Source of the DNA: 13-2-20CM-68-14 sp051955535
GTDB lineage: Bacteria; Actinomycetota; Thermoleophilia; Gaiellales; Gaiellaceae
Direction of reading: 5' to 3'
Assembly (NCBI GenBank): GCA_051955535.1
Contig: JBQCGP010000072.1
Location: forward strand, 1 to 52,772
DNA: 52,772 nucleotides
The stretch's first letter is position 1. Every line of letters begins with the position of its first letter. Below are positions 34,014-41,243 of the stretch, piece by piece. A model generated the notes under the pieces. It searched no databases and had not been told where the DNA came from. It saw only the letters and a program-made list of their open reading frames with translations. Position numbers and translations under genes: made by a program.

Positions 34014-34087
34014 CGCTACTCCTTTCTGTCGTCCCGACTCTCGCCGAGCCGCATGGATTCGGCATCGGCGCCGCCACCGACTCGCGT

Positions 34088-34102
34088 TGCGGCTTTCCCC
34101 CG
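34088..34102 (-). promoter_or_regulatory. partial regulon operator, copy 4
   Basis: Towards the dehydrogenase this reads CGGGG-GAAAG-CCGCA: the downstream half-site and spacer match, the upstream half is poor. It lies 74 bases before the start. CCGCA half-sites also occur on the plus strand at 34105 and 34118 in the same divergent region. Confidence 0.4.
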
Positions 34103-34146
34103 ATCCGCACGATGGTTCCGCAGCGTGGGCGGGTTAGGCTGACCCC

Positions 34147-35790
34147 GTGACCGTCGTTAGCGGGAGCGAGAAGCGCCTCCGCGCGCTGGTCGAGGCGGGC
34201 GTGGCGCTCACTTCGGAGCTGTCTCTCGATGCGCTCCTGCAGCGCCTCGTCGAGGCCGCCGCGGAGCTGACCGGCGCGCGTTACGCGGCGCTCGGCGTCA
34301 TCGGCCCCACCGGCACGCAGCTCGAGCGCTTCCTGACCACGGGGATCGATGCCGCCACCCACGCCGCGATCGGCGACCTTCCGCGCGGGCGCGGCATCCT
34401 CGGCGTCCTGATCCGTGACGCCGAACCGCTTCGGCTCCACCGGATCTCGGACGATCCCCGCTCGGTCGGCTTTCCACCGCACCATCCGCCGATGAACTCC
34501 TTCCTCGGCGTCCCGATCCTTCTTCGAGGCGTCGCCTACGGCAACCTCTACCTGACCGAGAAGGCCGGCGGGGAGGATTTCACCGCCGAGGACCAGGAAC
34601 TAGTCGAGCTGCTTGCCAGCCAGGCCGCCGGGGCGGTCGAAAACGCGCGGCTCTACGAGGCCGCGACCGGCTGGTCGAAGCAGCTCGAGTCGCTCAATGA
34701 GGTCGGTAACGCCCTCGCGACCGAGACCGACCTCGATCGGCTCCTCGATCTGATCGCGCGCCGCCTGCGCGAGCTTCTCGATGCCCGCCTGGTCACGGTG
34801 CTGCTGCCGGCCGGCCCCGGCGAGCTTCGCTTCGCCGCCGTGGCCGGCGAAGGCGGCGACGCGCTGCTGCGCCAGAGGATCGAGCGGAGGGGCTCGAAGA
34901 GCGGCCGGGTGCTCGAGCGCGGCCGGAGCGAGCGAGTCGACTCCGTCCTCGATGATCCCGATGTCGACCACGAGACGACGCGGCTGATCGAAGCCCGCAC
35001 CGGCCTCTGGGTGCCGCTGTTTGCGCGCGGCCGCGCGATCGGCGTGCTCGCGGCCCACGACAAGCTCGGCGGAGACGTTCGCTTCACGGACGGCGACGTC
35101 CGGCTCGCCGAGACGTTCGCCACTCGCGCAGCCCTCGCGGTCGACCTCTCCGAGCGCATCGCGCGGGACTCGCTCCGTCGCGTCGTCGAGACGCAGGAGC
35201 TGGAGCGCCGCCGGCTGGCCAGAGAGCTCCACGACGAGACCGGCCAGGCGCTGGCCTCGATCCTGCTCGGCCTGAAGGCGCTCGAGGAAAGGACGGACGA
35301 CGCCGGCGCGCGCTCGTCGATCGAGGAGCTGCGCGAGCTCGTCGTCGCGACGCTCCAGGACGTCCGCCGGCTCGCGGTCGAGCTGCGTCCCAGCGCGCTC
35401 GACGACTTCGGACTGGTGCCCGCTCTGGAGCGCCTGTCCGCCTCGTTCGCGGAGCAGAGCGACATTTCCGTCGACTTCCAGGCGGCGCTTCCGGACGAGC
35501 GGCTTCCCGACGAGACCGAGACCGCGCTGTACCGGATCGTCCAGGAATCGCTGACCAATGTCGTCAAGCACGCCCAGGCGCAGCGGGTCAGCATCCTTCT
35601 GACGCGAACGAACGGCTCCGTGAAGGCGGTGGTCGAAGACGATGGGAAGGGTTTCGACCCCGAGAAGACGACCGGCGGCTTCGGCCTCGTCGGCATGCGG
35701 GAACGGCTCGCTCTCCTCGGCGGGAGGCTCGCGATCGAGTCCGCACCCGGAGCCGGAACGACGGTGGCGGCGGAGGTGCCTGTCCTTTGA
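34147..35790 (+). CDS. DevS/DosS-like histidine kinase with two GAF domains
   Basis: The 547-residue soluble kinase has GAF domains at about 24-170 and 196-333, a HisKA_3 domain with His362 (ARELHDETGQ) and a C-terminal ATPase (RIVQESLTNVVKHA; GGFGLVGMRERL). The first GAF contains GFPPHHPPMNSFLGVPI (His112, His113), closely similar to the segment in mycobacterial DevS/DosS that carries the haem ligand, so oxygen, NO, CO or redox sensing is likely. GTG start at 34147. It is coupled to the regulator gene by TTGA and divergent from the dehydrogenase operon. Confidence 0.88.
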   Translation: MTVVSGSEKRLRALVEAGVALTSELSLDALLQRLVEAAAELTGARYAALGVIGPTGTQLERFLTTGIDAATHAAIGDLPRGRGILGVLIRDAEPLRLHRISDDPRSVGFPPHHPPMNSFLGVPILLRGVAYGNLYLTEKAGGEDFTAEDQELVELLASQAAGAVENARLYEAATGWSKQLESLNEVGNALATETDLDRLLDLIARRLRELLDARLVTVLLPAGPGELRFAAVAGEGGDALLRQRIERRGSKSGRVLERGRSERVDSVLDDPDVDHETTRLIEARTGLWVPLFARGRAIGVLAAHDKLGGDVRFTDGDVRLAETFATRAALAVDLSERIARDSLRRVVETQELERRRLARELHDETGQALASILLGLKALEERTDDAGARSSIEELRELVVATLQDVRRLAVELRPSALDDFGLVPALERLSASFAEQSDISVDFQAALPDERLPDETETALYRIVQESLTNVVKHAQAQRVSILLTRTNGSVKAVVEDDGKGFDPEKTTGGFGLVGMRERLALLGGRLAIESAPGAGTTVAAEVPVL

Positions 35791-36428
35791 GCGCCCGAGT
35801 TCTGATCGTGGACGACCACGCGGTCGTGCGCTCGGGCCTGGCACTGCTCGTCAACGCAGAGGATGACCTCGAGGTCGTCGGCGAGGCAGGCAGCGCTCGC
35901 GAGGCGATCTTCGAAGCGCGCAGCACGAAGCCCGACGTCGTGCTGATGGACGTGATGATGCCCGACCAGAGCGGGCTCGAGGTCGTCCCGCAGCTCCTGC
36001 ACGAGCGGCCGAAAGCCAAGGTGCTCGTGCTCTCGATGCAGGACGACCCGCGCTATGTCAGGGAGGCGTTCGAGGCGGGCGCGAGCGGCTATGTCCTGAA
36101 GGAAGCCGCCGACACGGAGCTCGTCGCCGCCATCCGCGAGGTCGCAGGCGGCGGGCGCTACGTGCACCCCGAGCTCGGCGCGCGCCTCGTCGCGGCCGAG
36201 ACGGCCGAGCTGCGGCGCGCCGAAGAGGACCCGCTCTCCGACCGAGAGCGCGAGGTGCTGCGGCTGCTAGCCCTCGGCCACACCAACCAGGAGATCGCGA
36301 AGGAGCTCTACATCTCGGTGCGCACGGCCGAGACGCACCGTGCGCACATCATGCAGAAGCTCCGCCTCTCGAGCCGCGCCGAGCTCGTCCGCTACGCGCT
36401 CGAACAGGGCCTGCTAGACGGTTCCTGA
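35787..36428 (+). CDS. DevR/DosR-like NarL-family response regulator
   Basis: The 213-residue regulator has a receiver domain (phospho-acceptor Asp55 in VLMDVMMPD, Lys in GYVLKEA) and a LuxR-type helix-turn-helix (about 150-205, PLSDREREVLRLLALGHTNQEIAKELYIS). The TTG start overlaps the kinase stop, so it is the kinase's cognate partner. In mycobacteria the homologous pair turns on the hypoxia/NO dormancy regulon. The neighbouring genes here are of similar kind, making this the likely binder of the TGCGG-N5-CCGCA sites. Confidence 0.9.
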   Translation: MSARVLIVDDHAVVRSGLALLVNAEDDLEVVGEAGSAREAIFEARSTKPDVVLMDVMMPDQSGLEVVPQLLHERPKAKVLVLSMQDDPRYVREAFEAGASGYVLKEAADTELVAAIREVAGGGRYVHPELGARLVAAETAELRRAEEDPLSDREREVLRLLALGHTNQEIAKELYISVRTAETHRAHIMQKLRLSSRAELVRYALEQGLLDGS

Positions 36429-36457
36429 GGAGGCTACGCACGGACTGTCGTCAAGAC

Positions 36458-36484
36458 GGATGTCCCGGCAAGGCCGGGACATCC
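36458..36484. terminator. 12-base-stem terminator hairpin
   Basis: GGATGTCCCGGC / GCCGGGACATCC, perfect over 12 bases with a 3-base loop, lies 30 bases after the regulator stop and before the convergent NirK stop. It is well placed as a bidirectional terminator. Confidence 0.75.
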
Positions 36485-36540
36485 TCTATGTCGGCGTCGC
36501 AAGCGAGCGCCTCAGGCAAGTACTGCTCCGCGAGTAACCC

Positions 36541-37731
36541 CTAGTGGCTCATCGTGCCCTTGACGTTGCCCACGTTGAGCACCCCGACCTGGCCCTCGTC
36601 GACCGCGGCGAATGCGTGGGAGACGAAGGGGTAGAGACCGGGCTTGTCGATCTTCACGTCGAACACGCCGCCGCCGCCGGCCGGCACGGTCACCGTCTGG
36701 ACGTTGTGTAGAGCGGTGGCCGAGCCCATCGCGCCGAACGGATAGGCGGTGTTGAGGACGGTGCCGACGATGTGGAAGTCGGTGTCGAGCGACGGGCCCG
36801 CGTCGACGACCCAGAAGCGGACGAGCTCGCCCGGCTTCGCGGTCAGCGGATGCGTGACGTACTGGCCGCTGTAGCCGTTGAAGGTCATCCAGTCGGGCGT
36901 CCGGGCGTGCGCCTTGTCCATGTTGAACTGAGCCGGCTGCCCGAGCCCGTTCGAAGAGAGGTACCACTCGCTCGCAACGAGCACGTAGTTCTTGGCCGCG
37001 GGCGCAAGGGCGCCGGGCTTGGGCTCGACGACGATCGCCCCGTACATGCCGTTGGCGATGTGCATCAGCACCGGCTTCGTCCCGCAGTGGTACATGAAGA
37101 CACCGGGATCGTTGGCGCGGAACGTGTAGCTGACCGAGGTGCCCGGCGCCACGTCGCGGAACGCCTTGTCGGGCGCCACTCGGGCCGCGTGGAAGTCGAC
37201 CGAGTGCGGGATCGCTCCGTCGTTCGTCAGCGTGATCTTGACGAGCTGTCCCTGCCGGACGTGGATGACCGGCCCGGGGGCGCCGCCGGCCCACGCCCAG
37301 GCGGCGTACTTGACGCCGGGCGCGATCTGAACGGTCACGTCCTTGAGCACGAGGTGGACGTCGGCGACCGGTCCGGCCGGAGCGGCGGGAAGCGCCGCCG
37401 GGTAGGGCTTGTGAGCCGCGGCCAGGGCGGCGGCGTTGGCAGGGGCCGCGCCGGCGAAGCTCTGCGTGCTGCCGGCCGTCCCGGCCATGTTCATCCCGGG
37501 CATATTCGGGTCCATCGAGGACGATGCACCGACCTTCGAGGCCGCACGATCGGCCGACTTCTTCGCGTCGTGGGCGTCGATCCACATGAAGATGGCGACG
37601 AAGCCCAGCACCGCGACCAGCAGTCCGAGCAGCAGTGAGACGACGGCGTAGAAACCGCCGGTGCCTGAGCGATTGAATCGTGGAGCCGGCGCGGTGGTCG
37701 AGCCGGGAGACGAGGCAGATACGGACGACAT
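36541..37731 (-). CDS. nirK: membrane-anchored copper nitrite reductase
   Basis: The 396-residue, two-cupredoxin-domain protein has an N-terminal membrane helix (28-50) and a Met-rich linker (72-83). Type 1 copper ligands are His176, Cys216, His224 and Met229. Type 2 ligands are His181, His215 and His372. The residues equivalent to the catalytic Asp and His of NirK are Asp179 and His320. This set indicates reduction of nitrite to NO rather than laccase activity. An AAGGAAG site precedes the ATG at 37731. An operator copy lies 110 bases upstream. Its product NO could feed back on the adjacent DevS-like sensor. Confidence 0.87.
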   Translation of the reverse strand: MSSVSASSPGSTTAPAPRFNRSGTGGFYAVVSLLLGLLVAVLGFVAIFMWIDAHDAKKSADRAASKVGASSSMDPNMPGMNMAGTAGSTQSFAGAAPANAAALAAAHKPYPAALPAAPAGPVADVHLVLKDVTVQIAPGVKYAAWAWAGGAPGPVIHVRQGQLVKITLTNDGAIPHSVDFHAARVAPDKAFRDVAPGTSVSYTFRANDPGVFMYHCGTKPVLMHIANGMYGAIVVEPKPGALAPAAKNYVLVASEWYLSSNGLGQPAQFNMDKAHARTPDWMTFNGYSGQYVTHPLTAKPGELVRFWVVDAGPSLDTDFHIVGTVLNTAYPFGAMGSATALHNVQTVTVPAGGGGVFDVKIDKPGLYPFVSHAFAAVDEGQVGVLNVGNVKGTMSH

Positions 37732-37840
37732 CGGGGCACTTCCTTTCGTAATCCGATTTTGCACCGGACGCTATGGCCGGGCGCCCATTCCGGCATCCCG
37801 CCCGAGCCGCAGATCGCTACCGGCATGGCCGCAGAACCGG

Positions 37841-37857
37841 CTGCGGGTTTTCCGCAG
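37841..37857 (-). promoter_or_regulatory. putative regulon operator, copy 5
   Basis: CTGCGG-AAAAC-CCGCAG towards nirK, perfect 6-base half-sites, 110 bases before its start. Two further CCGCAG words stand at 37807 and 37829, spaced 22-23 bases, about two helical turns. Confidence 0.65.
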
Positions 37858-37869
37858 TCCTCCCAAGTG

Positions 37870-37896
37870 AACGAGCCGCCCGGAGGGCGGCTCGTT
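37870..37896 (-). terminator. terminator hairpin
   Basis: AACGAGCCGCC / GGCGGCTCGTT, a perfect 11-base stem with a 5-base loop, 23 bases after the stop of the leftward gene at 37919. No T-run follows on the minus strand. Confidence 0.65.
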
Positions 37897-37918
37897 CGTT
37901 CGCGACGGAGGATTCCGT

Positions 37919-38635
37919 CTACGCCTTGGCCGGCAGGGCCGGCTCCACGGGCTTGGATCGGAAGGAGCTGACGGCCGTGCGCCCGCTCTCCAGTGCCCCG
38001 CCGACCGCGAGGATCCCGAAGCCGATCCCTGCGAGCAGCAGCGCGATGCCGACGACGACCCCGAACAGGGCGAGCTGCGAAGCCATGTAGCTCGTGTTCA
38101 GCGCGGTCGTCAGAGCCGTGTACGTGACCCAGATGTCGCGCCGGCCGTTGGCGACCGGCTGCTTCGTCTTCGGGTCGGTCACGGCCTTCGTCGCGTCACT
38201 GGTCGCGCCCAGGCCGTCCGTGAACTGAACCGGCGTGCCGGGCTTGGCGACGTAGCGGCCCATCTGTGAGTACGTCAGGCCCGAGGTGGCGCCGAACGTA
38301 TGGATCCGCATGTACTTCGCGAAGCACCGTGCCTCGCTGCCGGTGTCGACGAGCTTGCCGGCGACCGAGCAGGTCGGAGCCGTGATCGGCGAAGGCGTGA
38401 TCTTCACGCCCGTCGCCTTAAGCTGCGAGACCAGCTTCGACTGCGCAGCCTTTGCTGAGGCCACCTCGCCCTTGATCGCCGCCGGCGTCATGTCGGGCGA
38501 GCCCGTGATCTGCTCTTGCTTGAGGCTGTCGTTGACCGTCGAACGGCCGTTGAAGCCCATCACGATCGCTGCGATGCCGAACGCGATCAGGACGACGGAC
38601 GCGACCACTCCTCCGATCTCGAATACCTTCCTCAT
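37919..38635 (-). CDS. two-helix membrane protein, unknown function
   Basis: The 238-residue protein has hydrophobic helices at about 8-28 and 186-212 enclosing an extracytoplasmic domain with two cysteines (APTCSVAG, EARCFAKYMRIHTFGATSG) that may pair. I recognise no named domain. The type is common near actinobacterial stress clusters. A ribosome site of the form GGAGAG precedes the ATG. An operator copy lies 101 bases upstream, linking it to the island. It is flanked by nirK and the CBS/stress-protein operon in the same direction. Confidence 0.75.
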   Translation of the reverse strand: MRKVFEIGGVVASVVLIAFGIAAIVMGFNGRSTVNDSLKQEQITGSPDMTPAAIKGEVASAKAAQSKLVSQLKATGVKITPSPITAPTCSVAGKLVDTGSEARCFAKYMRIHTFGATSGLTYSQMGRYVAKPGTPVQFTDGLGATSDATKAVTDPKTKQPVANGRRDIWVTYTALTTALNTSYMASQLALFGVVVGIALLLAGIGFGILAVGGALESGRTAVSSFRSKPVEPALPAKA

Positions 38636-38736
38636 GACTCTCCTTCCGTCGCGTCGGGGCTCTTCTTCTTCCTCGACTTTTCACGGAGTCTCCGCCCCAC
38701 GCCTGCGCCTGCCATCAGGGCGTTCCGCGATGCTCG

Positions 38737-38752
38737 TGCGGGTTTTTCCGTA
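38737..38752 (-). promoter_or_regulatory. putative regulon operator, copy 6
   Basis: TACGG-AAAAAC-CCGCA towards the membrane protein gene, one mismatch in the outer half-site and a 6-base spacer, 101 bases before the start codon. Confidence 0.5.
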
Positions 38753-38766
38753 TCGAGGGTCGCGGC

Positions 38767-39177
38767 TTACCAGCCAGGAAAGCCGCGACGAAGTGCGCCG
38801 ATTACGGAGCGAAGCCCGACGACGCCGACCGGCCGCTCGTCTTCCGTCACCGGCAGGTGGTGGAACCCGCCTTCGAGCATCAGCCGGGCGGCGTCGTCGA
38901 TGGGGAGATCCGGTGACGCCGTCGCCGGCGCCTCGGTCATCCACTCTCGGACCCTCCCTTCGCTCGGGTGCACGCGCTCCGCGACGGCGCGGACGATGTC
39001 ACGCGAGGTCAGGATCCCGGCCAACCGTCCGTACTCGACGACCAGCGCCGAGCCGGCGTCGGCTGCCGCCAGATGCTCGGCAAGCTCGCCGAGTGTGTCT
39101 TCTGGCTCCGCCGTCACGAATCTGTGCGTCATCACGTCGGCGGCGGTCAGCTCGTCGGTTGTCGTATCCGCGGTCAT
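38767..39177 (-). CDS. CBS-domain protein
   Basis: The 136-residue protein consists of two CBS motifs: DVMTHRFVTAEPEDTLGELAEHL ... GILTSRDIVRAV, then VREWMTEAPATASPDLPIDDAARLML ... PVGVVGLRSVIGAL. Such stand-alone pairs bind adenine nucleotides and sense energy state. The ATG shares one base with the stop of the universal stress gene (TGATG), so the two are co-translated. CBS proteins of this sort are also in mycobacterial DosR regulons (Hrp1-like). Confidence 0.85.
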   Translation of the reverse strand: MTADTTTDELTAADVMTHRFVTAEPEDTLGELAEHLAAADAGSALVVEYGRLAGILTSRDIVRAVAERVHPSEGRVREWMTEAPATASPDLPIDDAARLMLEGGFHHLPVTEDERPVGVVGLRSVIGALRRGFPGW

Positions 39178-39635
39178 CACGCCACCGCCGCTTCCGCAGC
39201 CATCGGGGCGCCGCGGACGATCAACACGGGCCGTCGGGCCTCGCGGAGCACGCCGCGCGAGACGCTGCCGATCAGCGCGCTCGTGAACGCTCCGTGTCCG
39301 CGCGAGCCGACGACGATCAGGTCGGCGTCGATGCTGTCCGCGTACGCGACGATCTCGTCGGCCGGTCGTCCCTTCAGCAGCTTGGTCTCGATCCGCATGC
39401 CCTTCTCCGTGGCGAGCTCCACGGCCCTTTCGAGCGGCTCGTAGTCGCGCTCGTCGAACTCGTGCGGCAGCGACGGCGCGATGAAGCCGAAATTCGAGTA
39501 CGGCACCACATCGACGAGGGCAGTCACGTGAACGACGTGCGCCCACGCCCCCTGCTCTTCGGCGAGCTCGAGCCCGAACTCGACCGCCTCGTGGCCGGAA
39601 TCCGAGCCGTCGGTTGCGATCAGGATCTTCTTCAT
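39177..39635 (-). CDS. universal stress protein
   Basis: A 152-residue UspA-family protein: ILIATDGSDSGHEAVEFGLELA at the start and the ATP-binding pattern VGSRGHGAFTSALIGSVSRGVLREARRPVLIV at the end, so the ATP-binding type is likely. An AGGAGG site precedes the ATG. It heads the two-gene operon with the CBS protein. Usp proteins are major members of dormancy and hypoxia regulons. I saw no well-formed operator copy before this gene, only a CCGCAA half-site in the opposite orientation near 39676. Confidence 0.88.
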   Translation of the reverse strand: MKKILIATDGSDSGHEAVEFGLELAEEQGAWAHVVHVTALVDVVPYSNFGFIAPSLPHEFDERDYEPLERAVELATEKGMRIETKLLKGRPADEIVAYADSIDADLIVVGSRGHGAFTSALIGSVSRGVLREARRPVLIVRGAPMAAEAAVA

Positions 39636-39748
39636 GGTGGCCTCCTTCGTTCGAGACCATCGTCTGCCCGCGGGGCCGCAACGGCATCCGGCGGCGCGCC
39701 GATCCGCCGCGCGGTGAACTACGGATTACGAGATCGGCGTTCTTCCGG

Positions 39749-39958
39749 CTAACGCGTGGCTTGGGCATTCTCGAGCAGCAGGGCCAGCGTCGGACAGGCC
39801 TCGACCGCGCGGACCGCGTGGCGGGCCGCCTCGCCGGTGACCGGTTCTGGGTCGACGATCGGAAAGCCCCACTCGTCGAGTTGGATGCGCTCCGGCAGGA
39901 GCTCGGCACAGAGGCCGTGGCCCTCGCACGTGATCGGGTTGACACGCACTCGCTTCAT
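39749..39958 (-). CDS. 3Fe-4S-type ferredoxin
   Basis: The 69-residue ferredoxin has CEGHGLCAELLPERI near the start and EACPTLAL near the end, three cysteines in the pattern of bacterial 3Fe-4S (or incomplete 4Fe-4S) ferredoxins. It would carry single electrons, most simply to or from the NuoF-like protein, whose stop overlaps this start (ATGA). It is the last gene of the operon starting at 43575. Confidence 0.85.
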   Translation of the reverse strand: MKRVRVNPITCEGHGLCAELLPERIQLDEWGFPIVDPEPVTGEAARHAVRAVEACPTLALLLENAQATR

Positions 39959-41232
39959 TGCGCGGTCACCGTGGGAAGCACCGAGCGGGTGCCCGGGCAG
40001 CGCCCGCGGAGATGCTGGTCGGCCTCGCTCGCGAAGACGTTCAACGCGCTCGCCGCGAAGGCCACCGTCCCGTCCGGATGCCGGCACGCGCCGCGGCCGC
40101 GAACCTGCGACATCCAACGCGAGAGCTGCTGGCGCTCGTCGCGACCGCCCCAAGCAGTCAGCCGCTCGAAGGAGGCGGCGATCGCGTCTAGGCCGTGGAT
40201 GCACGGCCCGCACTGCCCGGCGCTCGAATCCGCGAGGTACCGAAGAGCGCGGGCCGACTCACAGATTCCGCAGGCACTCGCCGGCAGGACGACGATTGCG
40301 CGAGCGCCGAGCCTGGCGCCCCGGGGGCGCAGGTTGGCCTCGAGCAGGCGTGCATCACGCGCCTCGGGCTCGTCGAGCCAGCTCCCGAAGAATCCTCCGA
40401 TCAAAAAGGCTCGAACCGGCTCGGTCACTCCACCTGCCTGCGTGACGAGATCTCGCAGCGGCGTTCCCAACGCGACCTCGTAGACGCCGGGCTCACCCAC
40501 GGCACCGGAAATCGTGACGAGGGCGGAGCCCGGTTCCTCCCAGGTGCCCACGGCCCGGAACCAATCGGGCCCGAAACGGGCGATCAGAGCGAGCTGGGCG
40601 AGGGTCTCGACGTTCTGAACGAGCGTGGGCGCTCGTCCGACGCCCCGCTCGAAGGGCAGAGGAGGCGTGAAGGTCGGCTTCGCGACGCCGCGGTTCAGGA
40701 ACTGGATCAGCGCCGTCTCCTCGCCGGCTACGAAGCCGGGGGGAACGGTGACCGCGCGCAGGCGGACACGTTTGTCGAAACCGTGCCGCCGCTCCTGGAT
40801 CGCCGCGCTGACGGCGTCCAAGCCTTCACGGTCGGATCGCGAGAGCGCCACGATCGCCTCCCGCGCGCCAAGCGCCTGTGCCGCGGTGGCCGCACCGTCC
40901 AGCACGAGATGGGGGAGGTAGCGGAGCAGAACCTTGTCCTTGCCGCTGACCGGCTCTCCCTCGGCGCCGTTCGCGACGACGACCGGGCGGCGTCGCTGCC
41001 CCGCGACCGCGGAGAGCTTCCGCCCGGTCGGAAAGCCGGCGCCGCCGAGCCCGCGCAGGCCGCTGGCATCGGCGAGGGCGGTCAGATCGATCGTTCCCGC
41101 CGCCGGCGGCGGCCCGTACGTGGCCAGGTGCTCGTCCAGCGTCGCGGCGAAGTCTGATCTGACGCCGGCGAGCAGCCGTGGCAGGCCGGGTGGCCGGACT
41201 ATCGGCGTTGCCGTTGCGCGCGCAGTCCGCAC
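39955..41232 (-). CDS. NuoF-like NADH/flavin iron-sulfur oxidoreductase
   Basis: The 425-residue protein has the NADH- and FMN-binding fold of complex I subunit NuoF: GLRGLGGAGFPTGRKL, ANGAEGEPVSGKDKVLL and GEETALIQFLN. An SLBB-type segment follows (SGAVGEPGVYEVALGTPL), then a C-terminal iron-sulfur region with SSAGQCGPC and a later Cys in RGACRHPDG. It would pass electrons between NAD(P)H and the ferredoxin or the membrane cytochrome. A GGAGA site precedes GTG at 41232. No NuoE or NuoG gene is nearby, so it is not part of complex I. Confidence 0.88.
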   Translation of the reverse strand: MRTARATATPIVRPPGLPRLLAGVRSDFAATLDEHLATYGPPPAAGTIDLTALADASGLRGLGGAGFPTGRKLSAVAGQRRRPVVVANGAEGEPVSGKDKVLLRYLPHLVLDGAATAAQALGAREAIVALSRSDREGLDAVSAAIQERRHGFDKRVRLRAVTVPPGFVAGEETALIQFLNRGVAKPTFTPPLPFERGVGRAPTLVQNVETLAQLALIARFGPDWFRAVGTWEEPGSALVTISGAVGEPGVYEVALGTPLRDLVTQAGGVTEPVRAFLIGGFFGSWLDEPEARDARLLEANLRPRGARLGARAIVVLPASACGICESARALRYLADSSAGQCGPCIHGLDAIAASFERLTAWGGRDERQQLSRWMSQVRGRGACRHPDGTVAFAASALNVFASEADQHLRGRCPGTRSVLPTVTAQ

Positions 41233-41243
41233 TCGCTCTCCGC

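Noticed and set aside
36541..37731. Laccase-type multicopper oxidase
   Set aside because: The protein has only two cupredoxin domains, and ligand placement with Asp179/His320 fits NirK rather than a three-domain laccase.
23684..38766. Mycobacterial DosR box (GGGACT...AGTCCC)
   Set aside because: I looked for it upstream of the island genes because of the DevS/DevR-like pair but found none. GGGAC palindromes occur only in the repeat at 49420-49489 and the terminator at 36458.
39636..39748. Operator copy before the universal stress gene
   Set aside because: Only a CCGCAA half-site in the opposite orientation is present, so I did not count it with the six directional copies.
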